The notes: generated by a model from the sequence alone, not told the origin. A stretch of 15,167 nt of DNA from Nitrosomonadaceae bacterium (GCA_919902625.1 CAKKRO010000202.1:1-15167), one strand, 5' to 3'. Shown: positions 1 through 7,398, numbered from the stretch's first letter. A program made the numbers and translations.

Positions 1-1670
1 AAGTACTGATGAAAATGGGCAGCATGGTGACCATCAACCAAATGCTGGATCAAGATACAGCGATGATTGTTGTTGAAGAAATGGGACATATTGCAAAATA
101 TGCTGAAATGGATAGCCCGGAGACTTTTCTTGCCGATAGCGAGACCATTGTTACCGAAGCAGAATTAGCCCCTCGAGCGCCAGTGGTTACTGTGATGGGG
201 CATGTTGATCATGGCAAAACCTCATTGCTGGATTATATTCGTCGTACCCGTGTTGCTGGAGGTGAAGCAGGTGGTATCACACAACATATTGGCGCCTATC
301 ATGTAGAAACTGACCACGGCATGATCACTTTTCTGGATACTCCGGGACATGAAGCTTTTACTGCCATGCGTGCGCGTGGTACAAAAATAACCGATATCGT
401 TATTCTCGTAGTTGCTGCAGATGATGGTGTCATGCCTCAAACCGTTGAAGCAATTCATCATGCAAAAGCGGCAAAAATTCCAATTATCGTTGCAGTCAAT
501 AAAATGGATAAGCCGGAAGCGAATGCAGAGCGGATTCGGCACGAACTGGTTGCCCATGCGGTGGTTCCGGAAGATTGGGGGGGCGATACGATGTTTGTTG
601 AAGTATCCGCTAAAACCGGCCAAGGCGTTGATGCTTTACTGGAGAGCATATTACTGCAAGCTGAAGTGTTGGAATTAAAGGCACCCGAAAAAACACCGGC
701 TAAAGGTGTGGTGATTGAATCACGATTGGATAAAGGTCGTGGTCCGGTAGCAACTATTTTGGTGCAATCAGGAACTTTAAAACGCGGGGATGTTTTACTG
801 GCTGGTGCAGTTTATGGCAAGGTGCGAGCCATGAATGATGAAAATGGCAAGCCGATCAAACAAGCAGGAACATCTATTCCGGTTGAAATTCAAGGTCTAT
901 CTGAAGTACCCGAAGCAGGTGAAATTGTTTTTGTGCTGGATGATGAACGTAAAGCACGGGAAATTGCTCTATTCCGTCAAGGTAAATATCGTGATGTAAA
1001 GCTTGCGAAACAACAAGCTGCAAAACTTGAAAATGTTTTTGATCAGCAAGAAGATGTTAAGGTTCTCGCTTTGATTATCAAGGCAGATGTGCAAGGTTCA
1101 TGTGAAGCATTGGCTTATGCATTGCACAAACTATCAACCGATGAAGTGAAAGTAAATATTATTCACAGTGGAGTTGGAGCAATCATTGAATCGGATATTA
1201 ATTTATCACTGGCATCAAAAGCGGTCGTTATTGGTTTTAATGTGCGTGCTGATGCAAGTGCGCGTAAGCTGATTGCTTCTAGTGGCGTTGATGTTCGTTA
1301 CTACAACATTATTTATGAAGCGGTCGATGAGATTAAAGCAGCGCTTTCAGGAATGATGTCACCTGATCGCAAAGAAAACATCATCGGTTTGGTTGATATT
1401 CGTGAGATTTATCGCATCCCTAAGGTAGGTGTAGTGGCTGGGTGCTATGTCACGGATGGCCTCGTTAAAAGAAATTCATTAATTAGGGTGCTGCGGGATG
1501 GTCTGGTAATTCATAGCTGCGAGTTGGATTCATTGAAGCGTTTTAAAGATGATGTCAAGGAGGTCAGAGAAGGATTTGAGTGTGGGCTATCCTTGAAAAA
1601 CTTTAATGATATTCAGGTGGGCGACCAACTGGAAGCCTATGAAATCGTTGAAACAGCGCGATTTCTATAA
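1..1670 (+). CDS. infB: Translation initiation factor IF-2 (5' end missing)
   Basis: IF-2 is the cytoplasmic GTPase that brings initiator fMet-tRNA to the 30S subunit and promotes 70S joining. The reading frame is open to the left edge, so the gene starts upstream. About 555 residues are visible, against roughly 850-900 for a full bacterial IF-2; the N-terminal domains are missing. Numbering from the Met at base 9, the G domain shows G1 GHVDHGKT (64-71), G2 GGITQHIG (88-95), G3 DTPGH (110-114), G4 NKMD (164-167) and G5 SAK (200-202). Domain II, the IF-2 linker domain and the C-terminal fMet-tRNA-binding domain follow to a TAA at 1668-1670. The ATG at base 9 is internal, not the start: upstream codons are in frame and the residues match the conserved stretch before the G domain. 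rbfA follows after 29 bases in the usual infB-rbfA-truB order. No key residue is missing. Confidence 0.97.
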   Translation, partial: VLMKMGSMVTINQMLDQDTAMIVVEEMGHIAKYAEMDSPETFLADSETIVTEAELAPRAPVVTVMGHVDHGKTSLLDYIRRTRVAGGEAGGITQHIGAYHVETDHGMITFLDTPGHEAFTAMRARGTKITDIVILVVAADDGVMPQTVEAIHHAKAAKIPIIVAVNKMDKPEANAERIRHELVAHAVVPEDWGGDTMFVEVSAKTGQGVDALLESILLQAEVLELKAPEKTPAKGVVIESRLDKGRGPVATILVQSGTLKRGDVLLAGAVYGKVRAMNDENGKPIKQAGTSIPVEIQGLSEVPEAGEIVFVLDDERKAREIALFRQGKYRDVKLAKQQAAKLENVFDQQEDVKVLALIIKADVQGSCEALAYALHKLSTDEVKVNIIHSGVGAIIESDINLSLASKAVVIGFNVRADASARKLIASSGVDVRYYNIIYEAVDEIKAALSGMMSPDRKENIIGLVDIREIYRIPKVGVVAGCYVTDGLVKRNSLIRVLRDGLVIHSCELDSLKRFKDDVKEVREGFECGLSLKNFNDIQVGDQLEAYEIVETARFL

Positions 1671-1699
1671 CAAGTGCTTTAATATCAGCAACCCTCCAT

Positions 1700-2083
1700 A
1701 TGCCTAAAGATTACTCCCGCACACTGCGTGTTGCTGATCAGATACAACGTGAACTGGCAGATCTGATACAACACGAAATCAAAGATCCCCGTGTAGGGCA
1801 GGTTACGATTACTGCTGTTGATGTGACTCGTGATTATAGCCATGCCAAAGTTTTTTACACTACGTTAGGAAGTAAAGAAGAAAATTTTTTAGTGGAAAAA
1901 GGCCTTGAGCATGCGAAAGGTTTCTTACGCTCGAATTTATCTCATCGGATGAAATTAAGGATTATCCCGCAATTGCATTTCATCTATGATGAATCAGTCG
2001 AGCGTGGTGTCCGCTTGTCAAAATTGATTGATGAAGCGATAGCCCAAGAGAAAATTCCACATCAAACAGATTCAAACAGCTAA
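1700..2083 (+). CDS. rbfA: 30S ribosome-binding factor RbfA
   Basis: RbfA is a small cytoplasmic KH-fold protein that binds the immature 30S subunit and helps late 16S rRNA processing, particularly at low temperature. The 127-residue length is normal. The N-terminal RVADQIQRELADLIQHEIKD and the following DPRVG...VTRDYSHAKVFYT are typical of the family, as is the RLSKLIDEAI stretch near the C-terminus. The ATG at 1700 is the natural start because the following MPKDYSRTLRVADQI aligns with family N-termini. No purine-rich Shine-Dalgarno precedes it (upstream is CCCTCC), so translation may depend on coupling to infB 29 bases upstream. truB follows 13 bases downstream, so the three genes are probably co-transcribed. 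Confidence 0.95.
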   Translation: MPKDYSRTLRVADQIQRELADLIQHEIKDPRVGQVTITAVDVTRDYSHAKVFYTTLGSKEENFLVEKGLEHAKGFLRSNLSHRMKLRIIPQLHFIYDESVERGVRLSKLIDEAIAQEKIPHQTDSNS

Positions 2084-2096
2084 AACAAAAGCATGC

Positions 2097-3047
2097 ATGT
2101 TGCACGCTGAGTTCTCACCAAATAATTCGATTAAACCGGTTAGACGTAATATCAGCGGTGTTCTATTATTGGATAAACCTTACGGTATCTCATCCAATAA
2201 AGCAGTACAGATTGCAAAGCGGGTTTTCTCCGCTGCCAAATGTGGCCATACCGGCACACTGGATCCTATGGCAACCGGCTTGTTGCCGCTCTGTTTTGGA
2301 GAAGCCACCAAATTTTCATCGGTATTATTAGGCGCTAATAAAGGCTATGAGGCGACATTAAAACTTGGTTTCCTGAGTACAACGGGCGATGCAGAAGGCG
2401 AAATCATTCAACTCACAAATACTGTGAATCCAACCTTGCCGCAGTGTGAGCAGGTGCTCAAGCATTTTGTAGGTAAAATCATGCAAATACCACCGATGTA
2501 CAGCGCACTGAAGTACCAAGGGAAACCGCTATATGCTTATGCAAGAAATGGCGAAGCGATTGAGCGTACAGCGCGGGAGATTTCTATTCACGAAATACAA
2601 ATTAAATCGCTGATTGAGAATGAGCTGCAATTAAGTATTCAATGTGGAACAGGTACTTATATCCGAACATTGGCGGAAGATATCGGCAAAGCACTAGGAT
2701 GCGGCGGTGCGTATCTGGTTAAGTTGCGGCGTACTGTCATCGATCGTTTTGATTTGTCGCAGGCACAGACTTTATCGGCTGTAGAAGAAATGGATGCAAC
2801 TGAGCGAGATAATGGTTGCTTGCTGCCCATTGATGGTTTATTACAAGGATTCCCGGCGGTAACTTTGGATGAACTGGCAGCGATACATATGCTGCAAGGA
2901 CGTATTGTCATGAGTCAATCGGATATCAGCGGCCTGTCAGGAGGTAATATCGTACGTTTATATGATCATCGGCAGCGATTCCTGGGATTGGGTGAAATTA
3001 CGATCGAGCAAAAGATAGCAGCAAAACGACTATTGGCGAATCTTTAG
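2097..3047 (+). CDS. truB: tRNA pseudouridine(55) synthase TruB
   Basis: TruB isomerises U55 to pseudouridine in the T loop of nearly all tRNAs and also acts as a tRNA chaperone. The 316 residues match the family. GVLLLDKPYGISSN (about 21-34) is the conserved N-terminal motif. CGHTGTLDPMATGLLP (49-64) carries the catalytic Asp at 56. PPMYSALKYQGKPLYAYAR is the conserved motif with the substrate-stacking Tyr, and CGTGTYIRTLAEDIG completes the active-site fold. The C-terminal part resembles the TruB C-terminal/PUA-like domain. The start is at 2097; an overlapping ATG at 2093 is in another frame. It is the last gene of the infB-rbfA-truB group, and no rpsO follows. Transcription probably ends at the hairpin at 3101-3139, facing a convergent gene. 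Confidence 0.96.
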   Translation: MLHAEFSPNNSIKPVRRNISGVLLLDKPYGISSNKAVQIAKRVFSAAKCGHTGTLDPMATGLLPLCFGEATKFSSVLLGANKGYEATLKLGFLSTTGDAEGEIIQLTNTVNPTLPQCEQVLKHFVGKIMQIPPMYSALKYQGKPLYAYARNGEAIERTAREISIHEIQIKSLIENELQLSIQCGTGTYIRTLAEDIGKALGCGGAYLVKLRRTVIDRFDLSQAQTLSAVEEMDATERDNGCLLPIDGLLQGFPAVTLDELAAIHMLQGRIVMSQSDISGLSGGNIVRLYDHRQRFLGLGEITIEQKIAAKRLLANL

Positions 3048-3100
3048 TTTTCCGGTTAATAATTCAATCTTTTGCTATAAATTCAAACTGCCATCAATAA

Positions 3101-3139
3101 ATCCATCAGATGAACTTGATTCTGGTTCGTCTGATGGAT
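3101..3139. terminator. Strong hairpin between convergent truB and cupredoxin genes
   Basis: The arms at 3101-3115 and 3125-3139 form a 15-bp stem with a 9-base loop (TTGATTCTG). The single non-Watson-Crick position (3111/3129) is a U-G wobble in the + strand RNA but an A-C mismatch in the - strand RNA, so the fold is stronger for transcripts coming from truB. No clear run of U follows on either side: the + side reads GCAGATTTAAAA. It may work as a Rho-aided or weakly intrinsic terminator, or as a 3'-end stabiliser. Its place between convergent genes supports the terminator reading. Confidence 0.55.
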
Positions 3140-3168
3140 GCAGATTTAAAAACCAAGAGAGATATTAT

Positions 3169-4098
3169 TTAGTCATTTTTTTTACGAAAAGTAATTTTTT
3201 TAACCAAAGGCAGGCTCAACAATCCAATCAGAATACCCATCAACATCGCTCCATAATCCCGTGAATTGGTATTTATAAACTCAATCACCTGATTTGTGAT
3301 TGAATCCTTATCAGTTTTATCCGAAACTTTGGGTAAATTCTCAGATTCATAGGTATCGGTTAAATTGTATGGCGTCAAGCCAGGGATACTGGGGATATTT
3401 TCACCCCCTTTTCCCACCACCAGTTGCGCTTTCATCCCTTTTTCCATGTGTTGCGAGATATCACAGTGCACAAGGTAGGTTTCATCCGTTGCCGGAACAA
3501 TAATTGTGCCGGATACGGTTTTAGGACCGGTTACTTCGAGATGAAACATGCCATATTTGTATAAATACTTTGGTAGACCATGCATCATAAATTGATGACG
3601 TATATGATCTTCATTAATAAAGTGCCAAGTAACCTTCGCGCAGGGTTTGACATTCCATTGCTGCTGATCAAATGCGAAAGCTGTTCCGGGGAATTTGGCT
3701 GCATATTTTCTGCCGGCACGAACCGTAATTTCGACTTCTTCTGAGATACTTTTACAGCTACTGGGCAGTGTGTCCAGATTCTGCCCCATAATCATGGTAC
3801 CTTCATGGTCCATGATGTGGTCATGATCCATGTGGTGGTGGTGATGGAGATCGCCATGTTCTGTGGCTTGAACGCTGTGAGCACTGTGATCAATGGAATG
3901 GTCATGGCCTTCATGATCCATGGTGGTGGTCTGCTCATCTTGATGATCAACAGCGGGATCACTGTCTTGACTCATGCTGTGACCGCTATGATCATGGTGA
4001 TCATGTTCGCCAGGTTTCGATTTTTCCTGTGCCATCGCATTTAAGCTAAAGGTAAAAATGCCTGCCAGTAAGAAAGTAATCATTGTAGCCTTAGCCAT
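3169..4098 (-). CDS. Membrane-anchored histidine-rich cupredoxin-domain protein
   Basis: The protein has 309 residues. A signal peptide (about 1-23, AMA then Gln24) is followed by an extremely His/Asp-rich segment (32-98, about 20 His, including five in a row at 85-89). A cupredoxin domain (about 115-232) follows, then a linker, one C-terminal membrane helix (about 283-299) and a basic KKITFRKK tail. This predicts a periplasmic body tethered to the inner membrane. Type-1 copper ligands are visible: His168 in HIRHQF, Cys212, His217 and Met222 (Cys-x4-His-x4-Met). The His-rich part probably binds several copper or other metal ions. The start overlaps the end of the multicopper oxidase gene by 8 bases, with a good Shine-Dalgarno, so the two are probably co-translated. 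Inferred role: copper buffering or electron transfer with the oxidase. No characterised orthologue is recognised, so no symbol is given. Confidence 0.85.
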   Translation of the reverse strand: MAKATMITFLLAGIFTFSLNAMAQEKSKPGEHDHHDHSGHSMSQDSDPAVDHQDEQTTTMDHEGHDHSIDHSAHSVQATEHGDLHHHHHMDHDHIMDHEGTMIMGQNLDTLPSSCKSISEEVEITVRAGRKYAAKFPGTAFAFDQQQWNVKPCAKVTWHFINEDHIRHQFMMHGLPKYLYKYGMFHLEVTGPKTVSGTIIVPATDETYLVHCDISQHMEKGMKAQLVVGKGGENIPSIPGLTPYNLTDTYESENLPKVSDKTDKDSITNQVIEFINTNSRDYGAMLMGILIGLLSLPLVKKITFRKKND

Positions 4099-5806
4099 TA
4101 TTGGTACCCCCTTTAGGGCTTTTAAGACGTGAAGTCACTCCGGAAACTGTTTGCTTGATTTGTTGCCGCTTGGCGATAATCAAGTAGGTAAAGAATCCTA
4201 TGAGCAATCCATATAAAACATTAAGTAGTGATGTCTGTGTTGTAGCATCAATACTTGATTGTCCGGCGGGCGAACCCAAACTTGCCCATTCATCGAGATC
4301 CTGCCAAATGGGTAATCTTCTTTCGTAATATTCCTTGGTGAAATATTTGTTCAGATCAATGCCAAAGTGACTTACCTTGGGTAGCCCATCGCCATTCAGA
4401 TACGATTTATAAACAATCGAACTCATGCTGCCGCCTTCGGCCATGCCATCCGTGGTAATCCCCTTTTCTCTATGATCATGAAAAAGCCAATCACCTTCAC
4501 CATAACTGTGCTTGCCATCATTGACGGTTTCTAATTTCAGGTCAAGCCGTTGCGCTGGCGCCATATCGAAGACGTCACGCATGATTTGTGCGATTGGATT
4601 ATGCTCCACGCCATCATAATGCGTGATCGTGGCATGGTGGCCGTGCGTATGGACGGCGATCATTTCGCCGCCACTGTTTAGCAAGCGCAGTTTTATTTTC
4701 TGATCCGGTTCAACGATTATTAACGATTCTCTCAGGGTATAAGGGAATGACAAGCCATTCAGGGTGAAGTAATCTTCCGTGGAATCAGTGATGTCATAGC
4801 GCCGGTTCATATCGCGCGCAATTAACCGGGGATCATTATATTTCTGGATGATTTGACCTAATTCCTTATCCATCGCGTGATAATGCAAATCATATTCCTG
4901 ATCGAATTGCTCCAGCACTGCTACGGATGGATGACGGACATGACCGCCGCCGATATTTAAGGTTTGCAACCAGTTATTGGGTTTGTTCTCTTCAATAATA
5001 ATCATCCCAGCAAGACCCATCGACAGATGAGTGTGGGTTTGGACGTGACAATGATAGAACATGGTGCCCGACTGGCGAGCCTGAAATTCATAGACGCGCC
5101 GTTCGCCCGGCATCAGTTCCACTTCACTGGTTTGCGGCACGCCGTCTTGACCCCCATGTTCGCCGTGCGAAAATGGATGGTCTACGCCGTGCAGATGGAT
5201 ACTGTGCGGGAAATAATGGGTATTCTCCAGCACGATTTGTACAATATCGCCGACTTCAACACGAATGACCGGTGAAGGAAGTCTTAGTAATGGATTGGCT
5301 CTGACACTTTCAAAGTTTTCTGTCGACATTCCACTGGTTTTTGGGGCAAAAACCCAAGCACCTGGTTGTATGCCGGGAGCAATATCAAAGGTTGGGACTA
5401 ATCCCTGGAAATCCGGCGTTCGGCCATTCAACTCCATGATTTCAAGCTTAATAATAATCCGGTCAGGATCACCATCACCATCCAGATCATCTGTTTTAAT
5501 GATAGCATCGGGCGAAAGACCTGTCTTCATCAGGGTTTCCATGGATATATTGTTAGTCCCCTTAACCGCCGCTGCGATCCAGGCGGGGTTATCCGGGCTA
5601 CAGCCAGGTGAGGCCGCAATTTTGACGCCTTCAATTTCCTGCGCTGCTCGCCACGAAGGTGAAATCTTTGGATCGCACATAGGTTCAGAGGTTAATGCGG
5701 CCGGATCAACTTTTACTGTTTCAGGCAACTTCAAAGACGCCTGGACAGCAACTGCTGATGACATAGCGTAGAAAGTCAATATGGCAATAAAAATAGGAAT
5801 AGGCAT
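4091..5806 (-). CDS. Two-domain (type C-like) multicopper oxidase, membrane-anchored
   Basis: This 571-residue periplasmic oxidase probably couples one-electron oxidation of a substrate (Cu(I), another metal or an organic) to reduction of O2. It has a signal peptide (about 1-23), an N-terminal extension (24-170) with Cys44/Cys69 and a calcium-loop-like DLDGDGDPD (107-115), two cupredoxin domains, and a C-terminal membrane helix (about 524-543). Domain 1 holds His201, HLH (204-206) and HCH (252-254) followed by His258 and Met263, a full type-1 site plus four trinuclear-centre histidines. Domain 2 supplies HTH (386-388) and HDH (443-445), where Asp444 replaces the type-1 Cys. So all eight trinuclear ligands are present and the only type-1 copper is in domain 1, as in the type C two-domain oxidases known from Nitrosomonas europaea. 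Those are trimers; that is inferred here. The start at 5806 has a good Shine-Dalgarno. Exact substrate unknown. Confidence 0.88.
   Translation of the reverse strand: MPIPIFIAILTFYAMSSAVAVQASLKLPETVKVDPAALTSEPMCDPKISPSWRAAQEIEGVKIAASPGCSPDNPAWIAAAVKGTNNISMETLMKTGLSPDAIIKTDDLDGDGDPDRIIIKLEIMELNGRTPDFQGLVPTFDIAPGIQPGAWVFAPKTSGMSTENFESVRANPLLRLPSPVIRVEVGDIVQIVLENTHYFPHSIHLHGVDHPFSHGEHGGQDGVPQTSEVELMPGERRVYEFQARQSGTMFYHCHVQTHTHLSMGLAGMIIIEENKPNNWLQTLNIGGGHVRHPSVAVLEQFDQEYDLHYHAMDKELGQIIQKYNDPRLIARDMNRRYDITDSTEDYFTLNGLSFPYTLRESLIIVEPDQKIKLRLLNSGGEMIAVHTHGHHATITHYDGVEHNPIAQIMRDVFDMAPAQRLDLKLETVNDGKHSYGEGDWLFHDHREKGITTDGMAEGGSMSSIVYKSYLNGDGLPKVSHFGIDLNKYFTKEYYERRLPIWQDLDEWASLGSPAGQSSIDATTQTSLLNVLYGLLIGFFTYLIIAKRQQIKQTVSGVTSRLKSPKGGTNNG
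4107..4114 (-). promoter_or_regulatory. Ribosome binding site of the cupredoxin gene
   Basis: On the - strand, AAAGGGGG ends 8 bases before the ATG at 4098. It lies inside the last codons of the multicopper oxidase gene. It supports the chosen start and translation of the overlapping pair from one mRNA. Confidence 0.7.
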
Positions 5807-5813
5807 ATCAACG

Positions 5814-5820
5814 CACCTTT
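5814..5820 (-). promoter_or_regulatory. Ribosome binding site of the multicopper oxidase gene
   Basis: On the - strand, AAAGGTG lies 7 bases before the ATG at 5806. It favours this start over the downstream in-frame Met codon, which would cut into the signal peptide. Confidence 0.65.
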
Positions 5821-5988
5821 AAAATTTATCTAATATTAAAAATAAATAGGCTGATCAGATCATGCAATTTTTATGACCGGTATCAGTTTTAATAGCCAGC
5901 ATCTATCTGGTATGACAGATCCGTAGGTACAAAATACATTTAATCGTGTATCTGTAGGCAGGTAAAGTTATGAAAAATATCTTATCTT

Positions 5989-5994
5989 TATAAT
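5989..5994 (+). promoter_or_regulatory. Candidate -10 box for the RND operon
   Basis: This is an exact TATAAT on the + strand, about 230 bases before the likely start of the membrane-fusion gene. The best -35 partner, TTATGA at 5968-5973, matches poorly and has only a 15-base gap. It is therefore a candidate only, possibly an activator-dependent promoter. In an AT-rich region such a box can also occur by chance. Confidence 0.3.
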
Positions 5995-6226
5995 GTGCAA
6001 TACTTACTACATTATCCGTCAAACTATCATGTGATCTATTATACAGAACCCTATTATGCTTTTGTGGTTTTTCCTTACGTGGCCGGATTTTGGATTTTTA
6101 GCTTATGCTGTCATTATCCGAAGTAACAAAAAATAATTTATTACGATTTTGATCTCATTAAACGCCCTGCAAATCTCTATTGTGTTAACTTTTAAAAAAA
6201 AGCTAAATAACGTATTTCATAAGCCG

Positions 6227-7378
6227 GTGAAAAAGAAATGCACAGCTTTTTTCTTTTGTTGGGTAATAAGTTTGTTGTTGATAGCATGTGAAGGTAATGA
6301 ATCAAACCAGCAAGCACCTTCAATGGATCAAGTTATTTCAGTTACATTTATCCCGGTAGAGCCGGTTAATATGCCAGTCAGTCTGGAAACAATCGCGCAA
6401 ACCGAAGGTGCAAAAGAAATTGAAATCCGGCCACGGGTAGGGGGGATTCTAATCAAACGCTTTTATATTGAAGGCGAGGCAGTTGAGGCTGGACAATCAC
6501 TTTTTTTAATTGACCCGGATCCCTATCAGAACGCTCTAGCAGAAGCCAAAGCAGGTTTTCTTGAACAAAATGTCCGTGTGATTCGTGCCAGAAGCGAAGA
6601 GAATCGCCAACGGCAGTTGTTGGCTGAGAATTTTGTAAGCCAGCGCGCCTACGATGTGGCAAAAGCGGATCTGGCTATCACGGAAGCAGCCCTGCAAGCC
6701 GCGAAAGTTCGCGTGCAGCAGGCAGAATTAAATCTTTCCTATACCACTGTAAAAGCGCCGATCAAAGGGGTTAGCGGTCGATCTCATTTTTCCGAGGGTG
6801 CATTGGTATCGGCCAATAATAGTTTGCTGACGACACTGACCCAGTTATCCCCGATATGGGTGCGATTCAGTTTCTCAGACAATGAAGTGTCTCGATTTGG
6901 CGGACATTTGAATGAGAAAAATGTGCATAGTGTGAGAATGATCTTGCCGGACGGATCTGAATATCAGCAGGAAGGAAAAATCAATTTTGCAGCTAGCAAA
7001 ATTGATCCGCTATTGGGCACACAACAACTTCGTGCAACCTTTGAAAATATTGATCAGCGAATATTGCCAGGCCAGCTTGTCCGTATAAGAATTACAGCGG
7101 GAGAATCAAGGAGTGTTTATGTTGTGCCGCAAATTGCAATCATGACATCAGATCTGGGCAGATATGTTTATATCATCAATGAGAATAATGAAGTGATGCA
7201 GCGGCCCGTTATTGCGGGCGACTGGATCGGTAAGGACTGGATTATTCTGGATGGATTGAATGCGGGTGATAAAGTCGTTATCGACAATATGATTAAATTA
7301 ACACCAGGTAAAGCTGTTGATCCGCAGTTGCAGAATGCTTTGCCTTCTTCATTATTAAATTCCACATCCATTAAATAA
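6227..7378 (+). CDS. RND efflux periplasmic adaptor (membrane fusion) lipoprotein
   Basis: This AcrA/MexA-type adaptor links an inner-membrane RND pump to an outer-membrane channel. The frame stays open back to a TTG at 6149, but the GTG at 6227 gives a normal lipoprotein signal: a KKK start, a hydrophobic core and the lipobox LIAC, with Cys at residue 21, for a mature protein lipidated at the inner membrane. No option has a clear Shine-Dalgarno, so the start is uncertain (a GTG at 6182 is also possible). Seen after the lipobox are the lipoyl-like half EIRPRVGGILIKRF, a long alpha-helical hairpin (ALAEAKAGFLEQN to AELNLSYT), the second lipoyl half YTTVKAPIKGVSGR, a beta-barrel domain (SPIWVRFSFSDNE) and the membrane-proximal C-terminus (DGLNAGDKVVID). 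The pump gene follows after 20 bases. No outer-membrane factor is nearby, so a TolC-like channel encoded elsewhere is assumed. Confidence 0.9.
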   Translation: MKKKCTAFFFCWVISLLLIACEGNESNQQAPSMDQVISVTFIPVEPVNMPVSLETIAQTEGAKEIEIRPRVGGILIKRFYIEGEAVEAGQSLFLIDPDPYQNALAEAKAGFLEQNVRVIRARSEENRQRQLLAENFVSQRAYDVAKADLAITEAALQAAKVRVQQAELNLSYTTVKAPIKGVSGRSHFSEGALVSANNSLLTTLTQLSPIWVRFSFSDNEVSRFGGHLNEKNVHSVRMILPDGSEYQQEGKINFAASKIDPLLGTQQLRATFENIDQRILPGQLVRIRITAGESRSVYVVPQIAIMTSDLGRYVYIINENNEVMQRPVIAGDWIGKDWIILDGLNAGDKVVIDNMIKLTPGKAVDPQLQNALPSSLLNSTSIK

Positions 7379-7398
7379 GTACATCTAACTGCGCGCAC

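Larger units (their letters stand above)
5807..6226. other. AT-rich divergent intergenic region (oxidase / RND pump)
   Basis: This region of about 420 bases has no convincing full gene and should hold the control sequences of both divergent units. Visible elements are: CTGATCAG palindrome at 5851-5858; inverted repeat ATCTG-N6-CAGAT at 5905-5920; near-identical direct repeats ATCCGTAGG (5919-5927) and ATCTGTAGG (5950-5958), 31 bases apart; a perfect TATAAT at 5989-5994 on the + strand; and a weak - strand promoter candidate (TTGCAT at 5862-5867, 17-base gap, TATTTT at 5839-5844). Two very short reading frames (5971-5994 and 6056-6136) may or may not be expressed. No known copper-regulator box was recognised. 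Confidence 0.6.

Noticed and set aside
222..623. 133-codon open frame on the - strand
   Set aside because: Antisense to the G domain of infB, which is strongly conserved. Treated as a chance frame.
3795..4010. Short tandem repeats as a CRISPR-like or satellite array
   Set aside because: The CATGATC/GTGGTG repetition simply encodes the His/Asp-rich protein segment. There is no regular repeat-spacer length.
5265..5771. 168-codon open frame on the + strand
   Set aside because: It lies fully antisense to the multicopper oxidase gene, whose copper motifs, signal peptide and ribosome binding site are clear. Its translation resembles no family I recognise.
4091..5806. Copper nitrite reductase (NirK)
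   Set aside because: NirK also has its type-1 site in domain 1 but lacks the full set of eight trinuclear-centre histidines. Here HLH, HCH, HTH and HDH are all present, so an oxidase is the better reading.
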